NCBI GenBank assembly: GCA_905214525.1
Contig: CAJMMN010000003.1
Span: forward strand, 109,758-173,757
Direction of reading: 5' to 3'
Source of the DNA: an uncultured bacterium
GTDB lineage: Bacteria; Actinomycetota; Coriobacteriia; Coriobacteriales; Coriobacteriaceae
DNA length: 64,000 nucleotides
The notes under the pieces were generated by a model that saw only the letters and a program-made list of their open reading frames with translations, had not been told where the DNA came from and made no database searches. The first letter of the stretch is position 1. Each line of letters starts with the position of its first letter. Positions 8,130 through 16,260 of this stretch are shown piece after piece. Position numbers and translations under genes: made by a program.

Positions 8130-8690
8130 ATGTCCAACAGCGTTCAGCGTATGGCCAAGGCGGGCGAAAATATCAGGAAGCTTGGTTTTTGCATGGCAGC
8201 CGTTTTTGCAGGGATGCTCGTCGCTTTTGCCGCGTTGGTTGTTTACGTGATCTGGTATGCGGTTACAAACGTTGCTTCTGTCGATTCTTTTGGTGTCGTG
8301 ACGCTTCTCAATGGCGGGTGCATCGTTATCCCAAGCGGACTGTGCCTGGCACTCGTCGTGGGTATTTCGCTCGTTGTTTTGTGCGGGATCAGCCGTAATA
8401 TCTCTCGGGGCGTCTCGCCCTTTACCAAGACGCATGTGCGGCTTATCCGTGTTCTCGCGCTTGCCTTTGCTGTTAACGCCGCGGTTTCGCTTGTTGGTGC
8501 CTATGGATCGGTCAATCTCACCATTGGCGGACTGGAGCTTTACGTCGTGCCTCATTCCTTCGTTATTGAGGTTTGCCAAGGCGCTACCTTTGATGCGGGG
8601 TCGTTTATCGGCGCAGTTGTCTGTTTGTTTATCTCGGCGATCTGGAGTTATGCCTCGCTGCTCCAAGAGCAGTCTGACGAGCTTGTGTAG
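8130..8690 (+). CDS. DUF2975 membrane protein, 186 aa
   Basis: Integral membrane protein with four predicted hydrophobic segments (about residues 18-40, 55-80, 105-128 and 150-175). It resembles the DUF2975 family (YoaS-like), which is usually encoded next to a small XRE regulator of the YozG type. That is the arrangement here, with 8 bases between stop and next start. I chose ATG 8130 because GAGGGTGAG precedes it; the longer frame runs through the operator-like sites. Its function is unknown. It may sense or modulate the regulator at the membrane. Confidence 0.8.
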   Translation: MSNSVQRMAKAGENIRKLGFCMAAVFAGMLVAFAALVVYVIWYAVTNVASVDSFGVVTLLNGGCIVIPSGLCLALVVGISLVVLCGISRNISRGVSPFTKTHVRLIRVLALAFAVNAAVSLVGAYGSVNLTIGGLELYVVPHSFVIEVCQGATFDAGSFIGAVVCLFISAIWSYASLLQEQSDELV

Positions 8691-8698
8691 GAGGAAAC

Positions 8699-9028
8699 AT
8701 GAGCTATCTCATCATCGAGCTTGAGACGCAGCTGCTTAAGACCGGAAAGACCAGCGCTGATCTGATTCGGGCGACGGGGCATACTCCGGCTAATATTTCA
8801 AAGCTTAGAAACGGAAAGATAAAAGCTATTCGCCTAAAGACGCTTCTCGATATCTGTGATGAGCTTGATTGTCAACCGGGAGATATTATTCAGCGCGTGA
8901 GCGAGAAAGAGCTTGAGGAGCTTATTGTTGAGCGTGCAAAAAATGTTGTGAGGCAGATGCGGGACGGCGGAGGCAATGAGGCGTCGCTTCCGACATCAGT
9001 CTTTGCTGTCGATTTGAGTGACGAGTAG
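8699..9028 (+). CDS. XRE-family HTH regulator (YozG-like), 109 aa
   Basis: Small DNA-binding regulator. Residues 12-67 form a Cro/CI-type helix-turn-helix (SADLIRATGHTPANISKLRNG) with the CDELDCQPGDII ending typical of YozG-like proteins paired with DUF2975. A strong AGGAGG ribosome site overlaps the spacer from the membrane protein. Residues 68-109 are a charged tail. Matching operator-like motifs before its own operon and before the ABC exporter suggest that it autoregulates and controls that transporter. Confidence 0.88.
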   Translation: MSYLIIELETQLLKTGKTSADLIRATGHTPANISKLRNGKIKAIRLKTLLDICDELDCQPGDIIQRVSEKELEELIVERAKNVVRQMRDGGGNEASLPTSVFAVDLSDE

Positions 9029-9068
9029 CTTAAGGCGAACAACTAAAACGAAATATCAGCGTGAAGGG

Positions 9069-9099
9069 ACCCGTGTCTAACACGGGTTCTTTCTTTTAG
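9069..9099 (+). terminator. rho-independent terminator
   Basis: ACCCGTGT (9069-9076), loop CTA, ACACGGGT (9080-9087), then TCTTTCTTTT. It ends the DUF2975/XRE operon before the ABC promoter. Confidence 0.9.
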
Positions 9100-9105
9100 A
9101 TTATC

Positions 9106-9154
9106 TTGACAAATATGAGTTATCGAAAAACAATAACAACTATGGAAAACGATA
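9106..9154 (+). promoter_or_regulatory. promoter and operator-like sites of ABC exporter operon
   Basis: A perfect -35 TTGACA (9106-9111) is followed after 17 bases by a weak -10 AACAAT (9129-9134). The site TTATCGAAAAACAATA (9120-9135) sits between and over these elements and matches the XRE operon site in 14 of 16 positions. A half-matching inverted copy, TATGGAAAACGATA, covers 9141-9154. Binding there would block RNA polymerase. Confidence 0.65.
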
Positions 9155-9172
9155 AAGGAAAGAAGGAACGAT

Positions 9173-9934
9173 ATGAGCGGTTTTGCTATCAAGCAGAACG
9201 GGAGGCCAATGAACGCATCAGCGATAAAGCTATCAAAAGTATCAAAGCGCTACGGGAAACGGCGCGTTTTGCATGACGTTTCCTTCGAGGTGCATCAGTC
9301 TGAGCTCTGTGCCCTTGTCGGTGCAAACGGTGCGGGCAAAAGCACGCTTATTAAAATCGTCTTGGGCCTCTGCGAGCCATCGTCGGGGAGCGTGGAGCTC
9401 TTTGGAGGCAAATCAAAAAGAGAGCTTGGCCTGATGCGGACGCGTGTCGGCTATGTGCCAGATTCCAGCGGAGCATACCAATCCCTCAGTGCGGTTGAGA
9501 ATCTCCAAATCCGATGTTCGGAATGGGGGCTTGATGCGAATTGTGAGATTCCTCGCGTTTTGAGCCTAGTCGGGCTGGACGTCGAAGAGAAAAAGAGCGT
9601 GAGCAGTTTTTCTCTGGGAATGAAACGGCGGCTGGATATAGCTACGGCTTTGTTGGGTGACACTGATCTGCTTATTTTTGATGAGCCAGCAAACGGGTTG
9701 GACCCGCTGGGCATCGAGAGTATATGGGCCCTTATCGGTCGATTGAATCGAGAACAGGGTACGACCATGCTCATCTCTAGCCATGATTTGGATGAGCTGG
9801 CATCGGTTGCAACAAGCTGCCTGTTTCTTCATGACGGCGAACTGCTGAAAAAGGAATCGATGGACGTCATAAGGGATGAGGCGCCATCCCTAAAAGAGTA
9901 TTACAGGCGCTTGATGAAGGCGGTCTCGCTATGA
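9173..9934 (+). CDS. ABC transporter ATP-binding protein, 253 aa
   Basis: ATPase subunit of a three-gene export-type ABC system. Walker A is GANGAGKST (residues 50-58), the signature is the variant FSLGMKRR typical of BcrA/CcmA-like exporters, Walker B is LLIFDEPANGLD, and the switch histidine is in ISSHDLDELA. GAAGGAACG precedes the ATG; a second in-frame ATG is at 9209. It overlaps the first permease gene by 4 bases (ATGA), so the products are translationally coupled. The cargo is unknown; antibiotic peptide or lipid export is common for this type. Confidence 0.92.
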   Translation: MSGFAIKQNGRPMNASAIKLSKVSKRYGKRRVLHDVSFEVHQSELCALVGANGAGKSTLIKIVLGLCEPSSGSVELFGGKSKRELGLMRTRVGYVPDSSGAYQSLSAVENLQIRCSEWGLDANCEIPRVLSLVGLDVEEKKSVSSFSLGMKRRLDIATALLGDTDLLIFDEPANGLDPLGIESIWALIGRLNREQGTTMLISSHDLDELASVATSCLFLHDGELLKKESMDVIRDEAPSLKEYYRRLMKAVSL

Positions 9935-10755
9935 AGCGGGCGATTCATCCCATAAAGGCAGATATGATGCGTTTGCACAGGATGTTTCCGGCGAAGTTTG
10001 GTCTTGCGCTTATGCTGGCGTTCGGCCTTCTCTTCGGTGTCTTTCTAAAAAGCGGAACAACGTTGCTAGCCATTGGCAATAGCGTTTGCGGGGAGGATAT
10101 TGGTTTCATCTGGAATGTAATCGATCCTACTGCGCCTGATGAGTCCCTTGTGCGCAGTGCTTTTGCCGGCACCTCTCTGCTCGTTCCGCTCATCGTTTGC
10201 CTGGCGATTTTACAGGAGCGCGGCTATGAAGAGGGATGCCGAATTTCTTCAGCAAGAGGTCTTGCCCGCTTTAACGGGGCTCTGGCACATGTACTTTCGT
10301 CTGCTTTAATAATCGGCGCAGCGTATAGTGCGCTTTGCCTTCTTCTGTTTGCAATAGCGATAACACGTGGAGGGCAAAACTATGCGCATAGCATGCTGGC
10401 TGCATTTTTGCCCGCAATGATGATTAACGCCGTATTGGTGATATCGATTGCGCTGGAGACGGTGACCATCTATCGGATTACAAGCAGCGCCGTATTGAGC
10501 GGGGCTGTGGTAATAATCGGATTTGTCATGAGCTTGACGCTCTACGGAACTTACCTTCAGACGCCCATACCGTCCTTGCGATGGATCTTCTTTCTTCCGG
10601 GGCCGTACCTTGGAGTCGGATGTGCCCTTGGATATAGCGATATGGGGCAGCTGACGCTTCTGGGATATGGCGCGGCAGCCAGCTGTCTATCGGTATTGAT
10701 TTACGCTCTCGTGAGCTTTCGTGCTGGGGGTGTGCTCAATGGCTCGTCAGACTAG
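9931..10755 (+). CDS. ABC exporter membrane subunit 1, 274 aa
   Basis: Polytopic membrane protein with about six hydrophobic segments and no ATPase motifs, consistent with an ABC-2 type permease. It begins inside the stop of the ATPase gene (ATGA). Its last 17 bases overlap the next permease gene. The N-terminal amphipathic stretch MKRAIHPIKADMMRLHRMFP precedes the first membrane helix, as in BcrB-like permeases. Sequence family cannot be named more closely. Confidence 0.8.
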   Translation: MKRAIHPIKADMMRLHRMFPAKFGLALMLAFGLLFGVFLKSGTTLLAIGNSVCGEDIGFIWNVIDPTAPDESLVRSAFAGTSLLVPLIVCLAILQERGYEEGCRISSARGLARFNGALAHVLSSALIIGAAYSALCLLLFAIAITRGGQNYAHSMLAAFLPAMMINAVLVISIALETVTIYRITSSAVLSGAVVIIGFVMSLTLYGTYLQTPIPSLRWIFFLPGPYLGVGCALGYSDMGQLTLLGYGAAASCLSVLIYALVSFRAGGVLNGSSD

Positions 10756-11557
10756 AAGATTCCTTCATTCAGAATTGAAGCATGTGAGCAAATGGACGTA
10801 CGCCTTAATCCTGGTAATTTATGCGTGCATGGTGGTATTGCAGCTTAATTCTTTCCCGATGTGGTTCTGTAGCCTCCGTGAGAACAGTTTCTTGGGCTTT
10901 TTCCCAGACCCGACGCTTCGGCTATCGGCAGAGGATGCCCTTCTATTTGGTAATGCAGAGGTTTTTCGCGGTCTGCTGTTCAACGTAGCCCCGTTGGCTC
11001 ATGCATTGTTCTTTCCGTTCATCGCGGCTTGCATTGTGCCGCGCTTTGTCAGTTCGGGCTTTATTGAGGAACCGTGGGGGTTGTCGGAGGCTCGGGGAGG
11101 GAAGCGTGTGTGCGCTATCGTTGCGCGAGTGGTGCTGTCTTCTTTCGCCCTTTTGGGCGCGTTTATCCTGACGAGTGTCGTTTTGTACTGTCTTAACTGC
11201 GCAATCGTTTTGGATGCTCAGCAGTGTTTCAACCTGAATATGTTTTGCGATCGACTTCTTCTGGCGAGTGCGGTCTGCCTTGCATACGTGGTCTCTTGCG
11301 TGATCGTTGTTTCCTATTTTGGGTCCGGCTTCGGTCCTATTGGCATGCTGTTGCTTGTCAATGTCGTAACGATCTACATGCAGCTCGGAGCCAATTCCAT
11401 GCTTCCGTTTCCGTCCTCGATGCTCATGTGGATTTGCGGCGTGACCCCGTTGGGGAATGGTCAATGCATCTCGATTTTAATTGACTGCCTAATTAACGTA
11501 GCAAGCGTTTTTACCATTTGCTTTACTGTCGACCGATTGCGGTCGAGATTTCTTTGA
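10739..11557 (+). CDS. ABC exporter membrane subunit 2, 272 aa
   Basis: Second polytopic membrane protein of the operon, with about six hydrophobic segments and a basic N-terminus (MARQTRRFLHSELKHVSKW). I chose ATG 10739, preceded by GGGGGTG; a start at 10721 is also open. It overlaps subunit 1 by 17 bases. The two unlike permeases plus one ATPase form a heterodimeric ABC-2 exporter. The gene ends before a strong GC hairpin. Confidence 0.78.
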   Translation: MARQTRRFLHSELKHVSKWTYALILVIYACMVVLQLNSFPMWFCSLRENSFLGFFPDPTLRLSAEDALLFGNAEVFRGLLFNVAPLAHALFFPFIAACIVPRFVSSGFIEEPWGLSEARGGKRVCAIVARVVLSSFALLGAFILTSVVLYCLNCAIVLDAQQCFNLNMFCDRLLLASAVCLAYVVSCVIVVSYFGSGFGPIGMLLLVNVVTIYMQLGANSMLPFPSSMLMWICGVTPLGNGQCISILIDCLINVASVFTICFTVDRLRSRFL

Positions 11558-11595
11558 TTGTTTGTGAGGGATAATCATACCGAGCATGCCAAATA

Positions 11596-11636
11596 CAGGG
11601 GGGGCGGGCACCGTGGCTGGTGTCCGCCCCCCCCTG
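11596..11636. terminator. GC-rich hairpin between convergent operons
   Basis: A G7CGGGCACC run pairs with GGTGTCCGC8 around GTGGCT, with one mismatch. It lies between the ABC exporter operon and the convergent C26 hydrolase and could stop both. No strong T-run follows on the plus strand. Confidence 0.65.
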
Positions 11637-11669
11637 GCTTAGGAGGCTTTACCCTGAGTGGTTCGCGAG

Positions 11670-12479
11670 CTAGCGGGCCTGCTTTACCTTGGCCGCTGCC
11701 TCGACAAACGACTTCCACAGGTTAAAGTCGGTCTCGAGCGTCTGCCAGGTGTACTCGGGATGCCATTGCACGCCCAGGCAGAACGGCTGGCCTTCGACCT
11801 CGATGCACTCGGGAACGCCGTCGGTTGCCTTGGCGACCAAGCGCGTGCTCTTGCCCAGACGATCGACGCAGCAGTGATGTGCCGAGTTGGTCTGGATCAG
11901 CCTGTGCCCGCCAACCGCGCGCTCCAGCAGCGAGCCCGGCATGACCTCGACAGGGTGCACGGGGTCGTTGAGCACGTGGGTGTGGCGCCACTGCGTGCGA
12001 CCCTCGCGCGCGCCCAGGCTCGGCACGTCCATGCACAGGGTGCCGCCGGTGGCGACGTTGAGCAGCTGCGTGCCACGGCAGGTGGCAAAGAGCGGCTTTT
12101 TGGCGCGGAGTACCTCGTCGACCAGCTTAAACTCAAAACTATCGCGGATCTCGCAGCAGAGGGTGGGGTCGTAGGGTCGATCATCGCCCCAACGTTTGGG
12201 ATTGACATCGGGGCCGCCAGGAATGGCGATGCCGTCGGCGATATCGACGTAATGACGGATAACATCGACGTCTTCGGTAATAGACATCTGCAGCGGCAGG
12301 CCGCCGGCGGCAAGAATGGCATCGACAAAGACACTTGCGATTTCCTCGTTGGGGGAGAGCGTCTCGCTCAAAAACGGCTTTGCCTCTTCCCAACGCGGCG
12401 CGACGAGGATGAGCGGACGGTCGGCGGGGGCGACGTCGACATGCGGGGTGTAGGACGATGAGGTGCGGGTTCCGATCAT
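11670..12479 (-). CDS. peptidase C26 / gamma-glutamyl-GABA hydrolase-like protein, 269 aa
   Basis: Class-I glutamine-amidotransferase fold hydrolase of the PuuD/C26 group, which cleaves gamma-glutamyl amide bonds. The nucleophile is C134 in LFATCRGTQLLNV, and the catalytic His-Glu pair is in GVQWHPEYT. The early AIPGGPDVNP loop is typical. It is the last gene after a polar amino-acid ABC transporter on the same strand, with 87 bases between them, so a role in using an imported gamma-glutamyl compound or glutamine-type substrate is plausible but unproven. The ribosome site is weak. Confidence 0.9.
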   Translation of the reverse strand: MIGTRTSSSYTPHVDVAPADRPLILVAPRWEEAKPFLSETLSPNEEIASVFVDAILAAGGLPLQMSITEDVDVIRHYVDIADGIAIPGGPDVNPKRWGDDRPYDPTLCCEIRDSFEFKLVDEVLRAKKPLFATCRGTQLLNVATGGTLCMDVPSLGAREGRTQWRHTHVLNDPVHPVEVMPGSLLERAVGGHRLIQTNSAHHCCVDRLGKSTRLVAKATDGVPECIEVEGQPFCLGVQWHPEYTWQTLETDFNLWKSFVEAAAKVKQAR

Positions 12480-12566
12480 GGTTGCGGCTTTCGAATCCGG
12501 GTGGACATGGCACAGGGGTGGCGCGGGACAAACGTTACTGATGAATTTGCCCGCGTGGCAATTGGG

Positions 12567-13331
12567 TTAGTGGCCCTTAATGGAGTTGAGGAAGTCCTGG
12601 GCGCGCTTGGTCTGGGGGTGGTCGAAGAACTCGTCGGGCGTGCCGGTTTCCACGATCTGGCCGTCGGCCATAAACACGACGCGGTCGGCCACGCGGCGGG
12701 CGAAGTTCATCTCGTGCGTGATGACGATCATCGTCATGCCCTGCTGGGCCAGGCGAACCATGACTTCGAGCACCTCGTTGATCATCTCGGGATCGAGGGC
12801 GCTTGTGGGCTCGTCAAAGAGCATGGCCTTGGGCTGCATGGCGAGTGAACGGGCGATAGCCACGCGCTGCTGCTGACCGCCCGAGAGCTGTGCGGGCACC
12901 TTGTCGGCCTGCTCGGCCACGCCCACGCGGCTCAGCAGGTCTATGGCGCGCTCACGAGCCTCCTCCTTGGACACGCCCAGCACGTCGACCGGTCCCAGCA
13001 TGACGTTCTGCAGCACCGTCATATGTGCGAACAGGTTGAACTGCTGAAACACCATGCCCAGCTCGGCACGCATGCGGGCAAGATCCTTGCCTTCCTGCGG
13101 CAGGGGCTCGCCCTCGATGAAGATCTCGCCCGAGTCGATGGTTTCCAAGCGGTTGATGGTGCGGCACATGGTCGACTTGCCCGAGCCCGAGGGCCCGATC
13201 ACAACGACGACCTCGCCGCGGTCGACCGAGAGATTGATGTCGTTGAGGACGTGTAGATCGCCATAGTGCTTATCGACGTGTCTGAGCTCGATCAGCGGCT
13301 GATTGCCGGTGGAAGAGGTGCTCTGTGCCAT
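12567..13331 (-). CDS. polar amino-acid ABC transporter ATP-binding protein (GlnQ-like), 254 aa
   Basis: ATPase of an amino-acid importer. Walker A is GPSGSGKST (residues 46-54), signature LSGGQQQR, Walker B MLFDEPTSALDPE and switch ITHEM. Length and motifs match the GlnQ/HisP group. AAGGAGCC precedes the ATG. It is the fourth gene of an operon that runs binding protein, permease, permease, ATPase. The amino acid transported cannot be told from the ATPase. Confidence 0.95.
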   Translation of the reverse strand: MAQSTSSTGNQPLIELRHVDKHYGDLHVLNDINLSVDRGEVVVVIGPSGSGKSTMCRTINRLETIDSGEIFIEGEPLPQEGKDLARMRAELGMVFQQFNLFAHMTVLQNVMLGPVDVLGVSKEEARERAIDLLSRVGVAEQADKVPAQLSGGQQQRVAIARSLAMQPKAMLFDEPTSALDPEMINEVLEVMVRLAQQGMTMIVITHEMNFARRVADRVVFMADGQIVETGTPDEFFDHPQTKRAQDFLNSIKGH

Positions 13332-13367
13332 GGTGCTCGGCTCCTTATGACTCGAAGTGGTAAAGCG

Positions 13368-14201
13368 TTAGCGGATGATGGTCGCGCCGGTCTTGTGCGA
13401 AACATAGACAGCGGCCTTGTTGATCGCGACGTTGATGAGGATGTAGATGACCGCGATAACCAGGTAGACCGACACGAGGGCGTCGTAGTTGGTAATGAGC
13501 ACGCGGGCGTTTTGCATGAGGTCGGGGTAGCTCACCACATAGGCGACGGTGGTGTCTTTGACTACGACCACGAGCTGCGAAATCAACGACGGAATGATAA
13601 ACCGGATAGCCTGCGGCAACACGATTTTAAAGGTGATTTTAGCCTTGGAGAGGCCGAGCGCTTGGGCCGCCTCGACCTGCCCGCGCGGTACGGCGTTGAC
13701 GCCGGCACGGAAGATCTCGGCAAGTACGCCGGCCGCAGCGAGCGCGACAGGCAGCGTGAGCATCCAAAACGACGGCAGCGAGATCTTGTACTGGGGCAGC
13801 ACCAAAAAGAAGAAGTAGATAAACAGCAGGCTCGGCACACCGCGGAAGAAGTCGGTAAGCACGCGGCAGACCAGCTGCAGCGGCTTAATGTCGCTGGTAC
13901 GGCCGAGCATAAGGGCTAAGCCCAGCACCAGCGCGATGGCGCCAGCGGTGAGTGCGACTTTAACGGTGCCCTCAAAGCCGGCAAGCAGGAACTTCCAGGT
14001 GGTGAGGTGCGTAAAGAAATACCAATAGTGGACCGAAAGCTGGCCGGTCACATAAAAGCGCTGCAGCACGAGGACGGCGAGCGCGGCGACGGCAACAAGC
14101 GAGATGGCGGTGCCGATGCGAATCTTGGCGCGCATCTTGGGGCCGGGAGCCTCGTAGAGCGCATCGCGCATGGTGAGCGCGGAGGTGGAGTGCTTGCTCA
14201 T
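13368..14201 (-). CDS. amino-acid ABC transporter permease 2, 277 aa
   Basis: Membrane subunit of the polar amino-acid importer. The cytoplasmic coupling loop EIFRAGVNAVPRGQVEAAQALG is the diagnostic EAA motif (quoted region about residues 180-201). Five or so membrane helices follow a 35-residue cytoplasmic N-terminus. Its start overlaps the stop of permease 1 by 4 bases, so the pair is made in step. Confidence 0.94.
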   Translation of the reverse strand: MSKHSTSALTMRDALYEAPGPKMRAKIRIGTAISLVAVAALAVLVLQRFYVTGQLSVHYWYFFTHLTTWKFLLAGFEGTVKVALTAGAIALVLGLALMLGRTSDIKPLQLVCRVLTDFFRGVPSLLFIYFFFLVLPQYKISLPSFWMLTLPVALAAAGVLAEIFRAGVNAVPRGQVEAAQALGLSKAKITFKIVLPQAIRFIIPSLISQLVVVVKDTTVAYVVSYPDLMQNARVLITNYDALVSVYLVIAVIYILINVAINKAAVYVSHKTGATIIR

Positions 14202-14857
14202 CGGAGGATCCTCACCTTCTTATCGATGTAGTTGCCAATGTGGCTCACCACAAAGGCCGTGCCCAGGTAGCCGAGCGCCGAGATAAAGAACGCGGCGACG
14301 CCGCCGAGCGAGCGCGTGTTGATGTAGCTCACCACGCCGGTGAGTTCCTGCGGCTTAAGCGGCACCTGACTGCCCAAAGCAGTAGTGAGCATGACGGCGA
14401 TAAAGAGGTTCGTCATGGGCAGCACGCTCGAGCGCAGCGCCTGCGGAATCACGATCTTGGCGAGGATACGGCTGAAGCTCATGCCCAGCGAGCGGGCGGC
14501 TTCCACCTGACCGACGCCGACGGTGTTGATACCGCTCATAAAGTTCTCGGAGCCAAAGGCCGAGCCCAAAAGGACCGTGGCGACGATAACGCAGGTGCGG
14601 TAGGGCAGGACGACCTTGAGCGGCGGCAGCGCATAGACGACGATGATGAGCAGCGCGATGCCGGGGATGTTACGGAAGACCTGAACATACAGGTCGCCAA
14701 AGATGCGCAGCGGCTTGAGCGGCGACACGCGCATCACGGTGACGGCGACGGCCAGCACCATGGCGATGGCAAACGACTCAAGCGTCATGCCCCAGGTTGC
14801 TAGCAGCGCGTCGATATAGTTCTGGCCATAGAGCGACCAGAGCTCGGAGAGACTCAT
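14198..14857 (-). CDS. amino-acid ABC transporter permease 1, 219 aa
   Basis: Second membrane subunit of the same importer, with the EAA-loop motif GINTVGVGQVEAARSLG and about five membrane helices. It is shorter than its partner, as is usual for HisQ/HisM-type pairs. A GCAGGAGGT ribosome site precedes the ATG. A hairpin (14882-14907) separates it from the binding-protein gene and may reduce read-through so that more binding protein is made than permease. Confidence 0.94.
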   Translation of the reverse strand: MSLSELWSLYGQNYIDALLATWGMTLESFAIAMVLAVAVTVMRVSPLKPLRIFGDLYVQVFRNIPGIALLIIVVYALPPLKVVLPYRTCVIVATVLLGSAFGSENFMSGINTVGVGQVEAARSLGMSFSRILAKIVIPQALRSSVLPMTNLFIAVMLTTALGSQVPLKPQELTGVVSYINTRSLGGVAAFFISALGYLGTAFVVSHIGNYIDKKVRILR

Positions 14858-14881
14858 GCGGACCTCCTGCCGGTAAGGAAA

Positions 14882-14907
14882 GGGGCTCCCGTGTGTACGG
14901 AAGCCCC
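14882..14907 (-). terminator. intra-operon hairpin (attenuator or mRNA stabiliser)
   Basis: GGGGCTCCCGT pairs with ACGGAAGCCCC across a short loop, in the 138-base gap after the binding-protein gene. On the minus strand it is followed by TTTCC, only weakly terminator-like. This fits partial termination or 3'-end protection of the abundant binding-protein mRNA. Confidence 0.6.
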
Positions 14908-14995
14908 GACAACTCAGTGAGGAAACAGTTTACCGCAATAAAGCGCATCATGCGTTTCCGTATGGTTTCGTTGCGGTCGTTACCAGGCTCGCTGC

Positions 14996-15991
14996 CTAGG
15001 CGCCGATCTCGGGCAGCTCGGGAACATTGGTGTCGCCCGTACGGTCACCGATGCAGATCTGCCACAGCTCGGTCCAGGTGCCGTCGTCCTCGATCTTCTT
15101 AAGGAAGTCGTTGACAAAGGCGACGCCGTCGGAATCGAGCGGCAGGCCGATGCCATAGGGCTCCTTGCTGCCGAAGGGCTTGCCGGCGATCTTGTACTTA
15201 CCGGGCTCGCGGACCAGGGCGCTCTGCTGCATGTTGTTATCGATGACGTAGGCGTCAACGCGGCCCTGCTGGAGTGCCTGGCGGGCCTCCTCGTCGGTCT
15301 TGAACTCCTGCTGGCTGGCCTTGGGGGCGAACTCCTCCAGGATGGCGGGGCCGTTGGAGCCGGACTGGACGGCAACGTTCTTGTCGGCCAGGTCGTCGAC
15401 GCTCTTGATGTCGTCGTTATCGGCGAGCACCAGGATAGCCTGCTGGGTGTAGTAGTAGGGGCCGGCGAAGGAGACGAGCTTCTTGCGCTCATCGGTAATG
15501 GTGTAGGTGGCAAAGACGGCGTCGACCTGGCTGTTCTGCAGGACGGACTCGCGCGTGTCCGAGGTCACCTGGGTGATCTCGACCTTGTTCTCGCCCAGAA
15601 TGTAGTTGGACAGGAGCTGTGCGATGCCGGCGTCGAAGCCGCGGGTCTGACCGTCCTTCTCGTTGAGGAGGGAGAAGAGCGTGGAGGTCTGAACGCCACC
15701 GATCTTAAAGACGCCGGCGTCCTTGACGGCGGTCGCCCAGGTGCTGGCGGCGATGGCGTCGTCATCGGCCTTAGGGCCGTCGTTGACGAGCTTGTCGAAT
15801 GCCTTGGCATCGAGCGTGGTGGAAGCCTCGGTGTCCTCGGAGCTCTTGGAGGAGCCGGCGGCGGAACCCTTGTCGGCCTCGGCGCTGGTGTCGGAGCAGC
15901 CGGCAAGACCAAGGCCGGCGACGGTTGCGAAGGTGGCGGCAACGAAGCCGCGGCGGTCGAGAACGACCTGCTGGGAGAGGTTCTTGCTCAT
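14996..15991 (-). CDS. amino-acid ABC transporter substrate-binding lipoprotein, 331 aa
   Basis: Extracytoplasmic solute-binding protein of family 3. The N-terminus has a twin-arginine-like DRRGFVAATFATVAG segment and a lipobox LAGC with lipid-anchor C32, then a Ser/Glu/Ala-rich linker (about 33-60). The SBP_bac_3 core includes GFDAGIAQLLSNYILG and FATYTITDERKKLVSFAGPYY (family landmarks near residues 130 and 165). It is the first gene of the importer operon. AGAAAGGTG precedes the ATG. Confidence 0.95.
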   Translation of the reverse strand: MSKNLSQQVVLDRRGFVAATFATVAGLGLAGCSDTSAEADKGSAAGSSKSSEDTEASTTLDAKAFDKLVNDGPKADDDAIAASTWATAVKDAGVFKIGGVQTSTLFSLLNEKDGQTRGFDAGIAQLLSNYILGENKVEITQVTSDTRESVLQNSQVDAVFATYTITDERKKLVSFAGPYYYTQQAILVLADNDDIKSVDDLADKNVAVQSGSNGPAILEEFAPKASQQEFKTDEEARQALQQGRVDAYVIDNNMQQSALVREPGKYKIAGKPFGSKEPYGIGLPLDSDGVAFVNDFLKKIEDDGTWTELWQICIGDRTGDTNVPELPEIGA

Positions 15992-16034
15992 GGTAGAACA
16001 CCTTTCTCAATAAAATCCCTAGCGGTTGAGTAGA

Positions 16035-16064
16035 GTTATACCCTATCCCGCTCAAATGGGTCAA
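16035..16064 (-). promoter_or_regulatory. promoter of amino-acid importer operon
   Basis: Reading the minus strand: TTGACC (16064-16059), 18 bases, TATAAC (16040-16035). It lies about 45 bases upstream of the binding-protein start and matches a housekeeping sigma-factor promoter well. Confidence 0.75.
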
Positions 16065-16107
16065 CACGAAATAACTCAGAAACATACTTACCTTATGGGT
16101 AATTCTA

Positions 16108-16155
16108 CCTACCAAAAAGGGACAGGTTTATTTTGGCAGGTTTTATCTGGGCAAA
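16108..16155 (+). repeat. GGGACAGG palindrome, copy 3
   Basis: Practically identical to the copy at 1186 (arms CCTACCAAAA/TTTTGGCAGG, tail TTTTATCTGGGCAAA). It lies between the divergent importer operon and alcohol dehydrogenase. Confidence 0.92.
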
Positions 16156-16260
16156 CGCCGATTATTACGGCTGAGATAGCGTTTTGCGGATGGCATGATC
16201 GCTCGCGGCGGTCGCTATAATGGCGGCAACGCGACACATATATAAGTAAGGAGATCGCGT

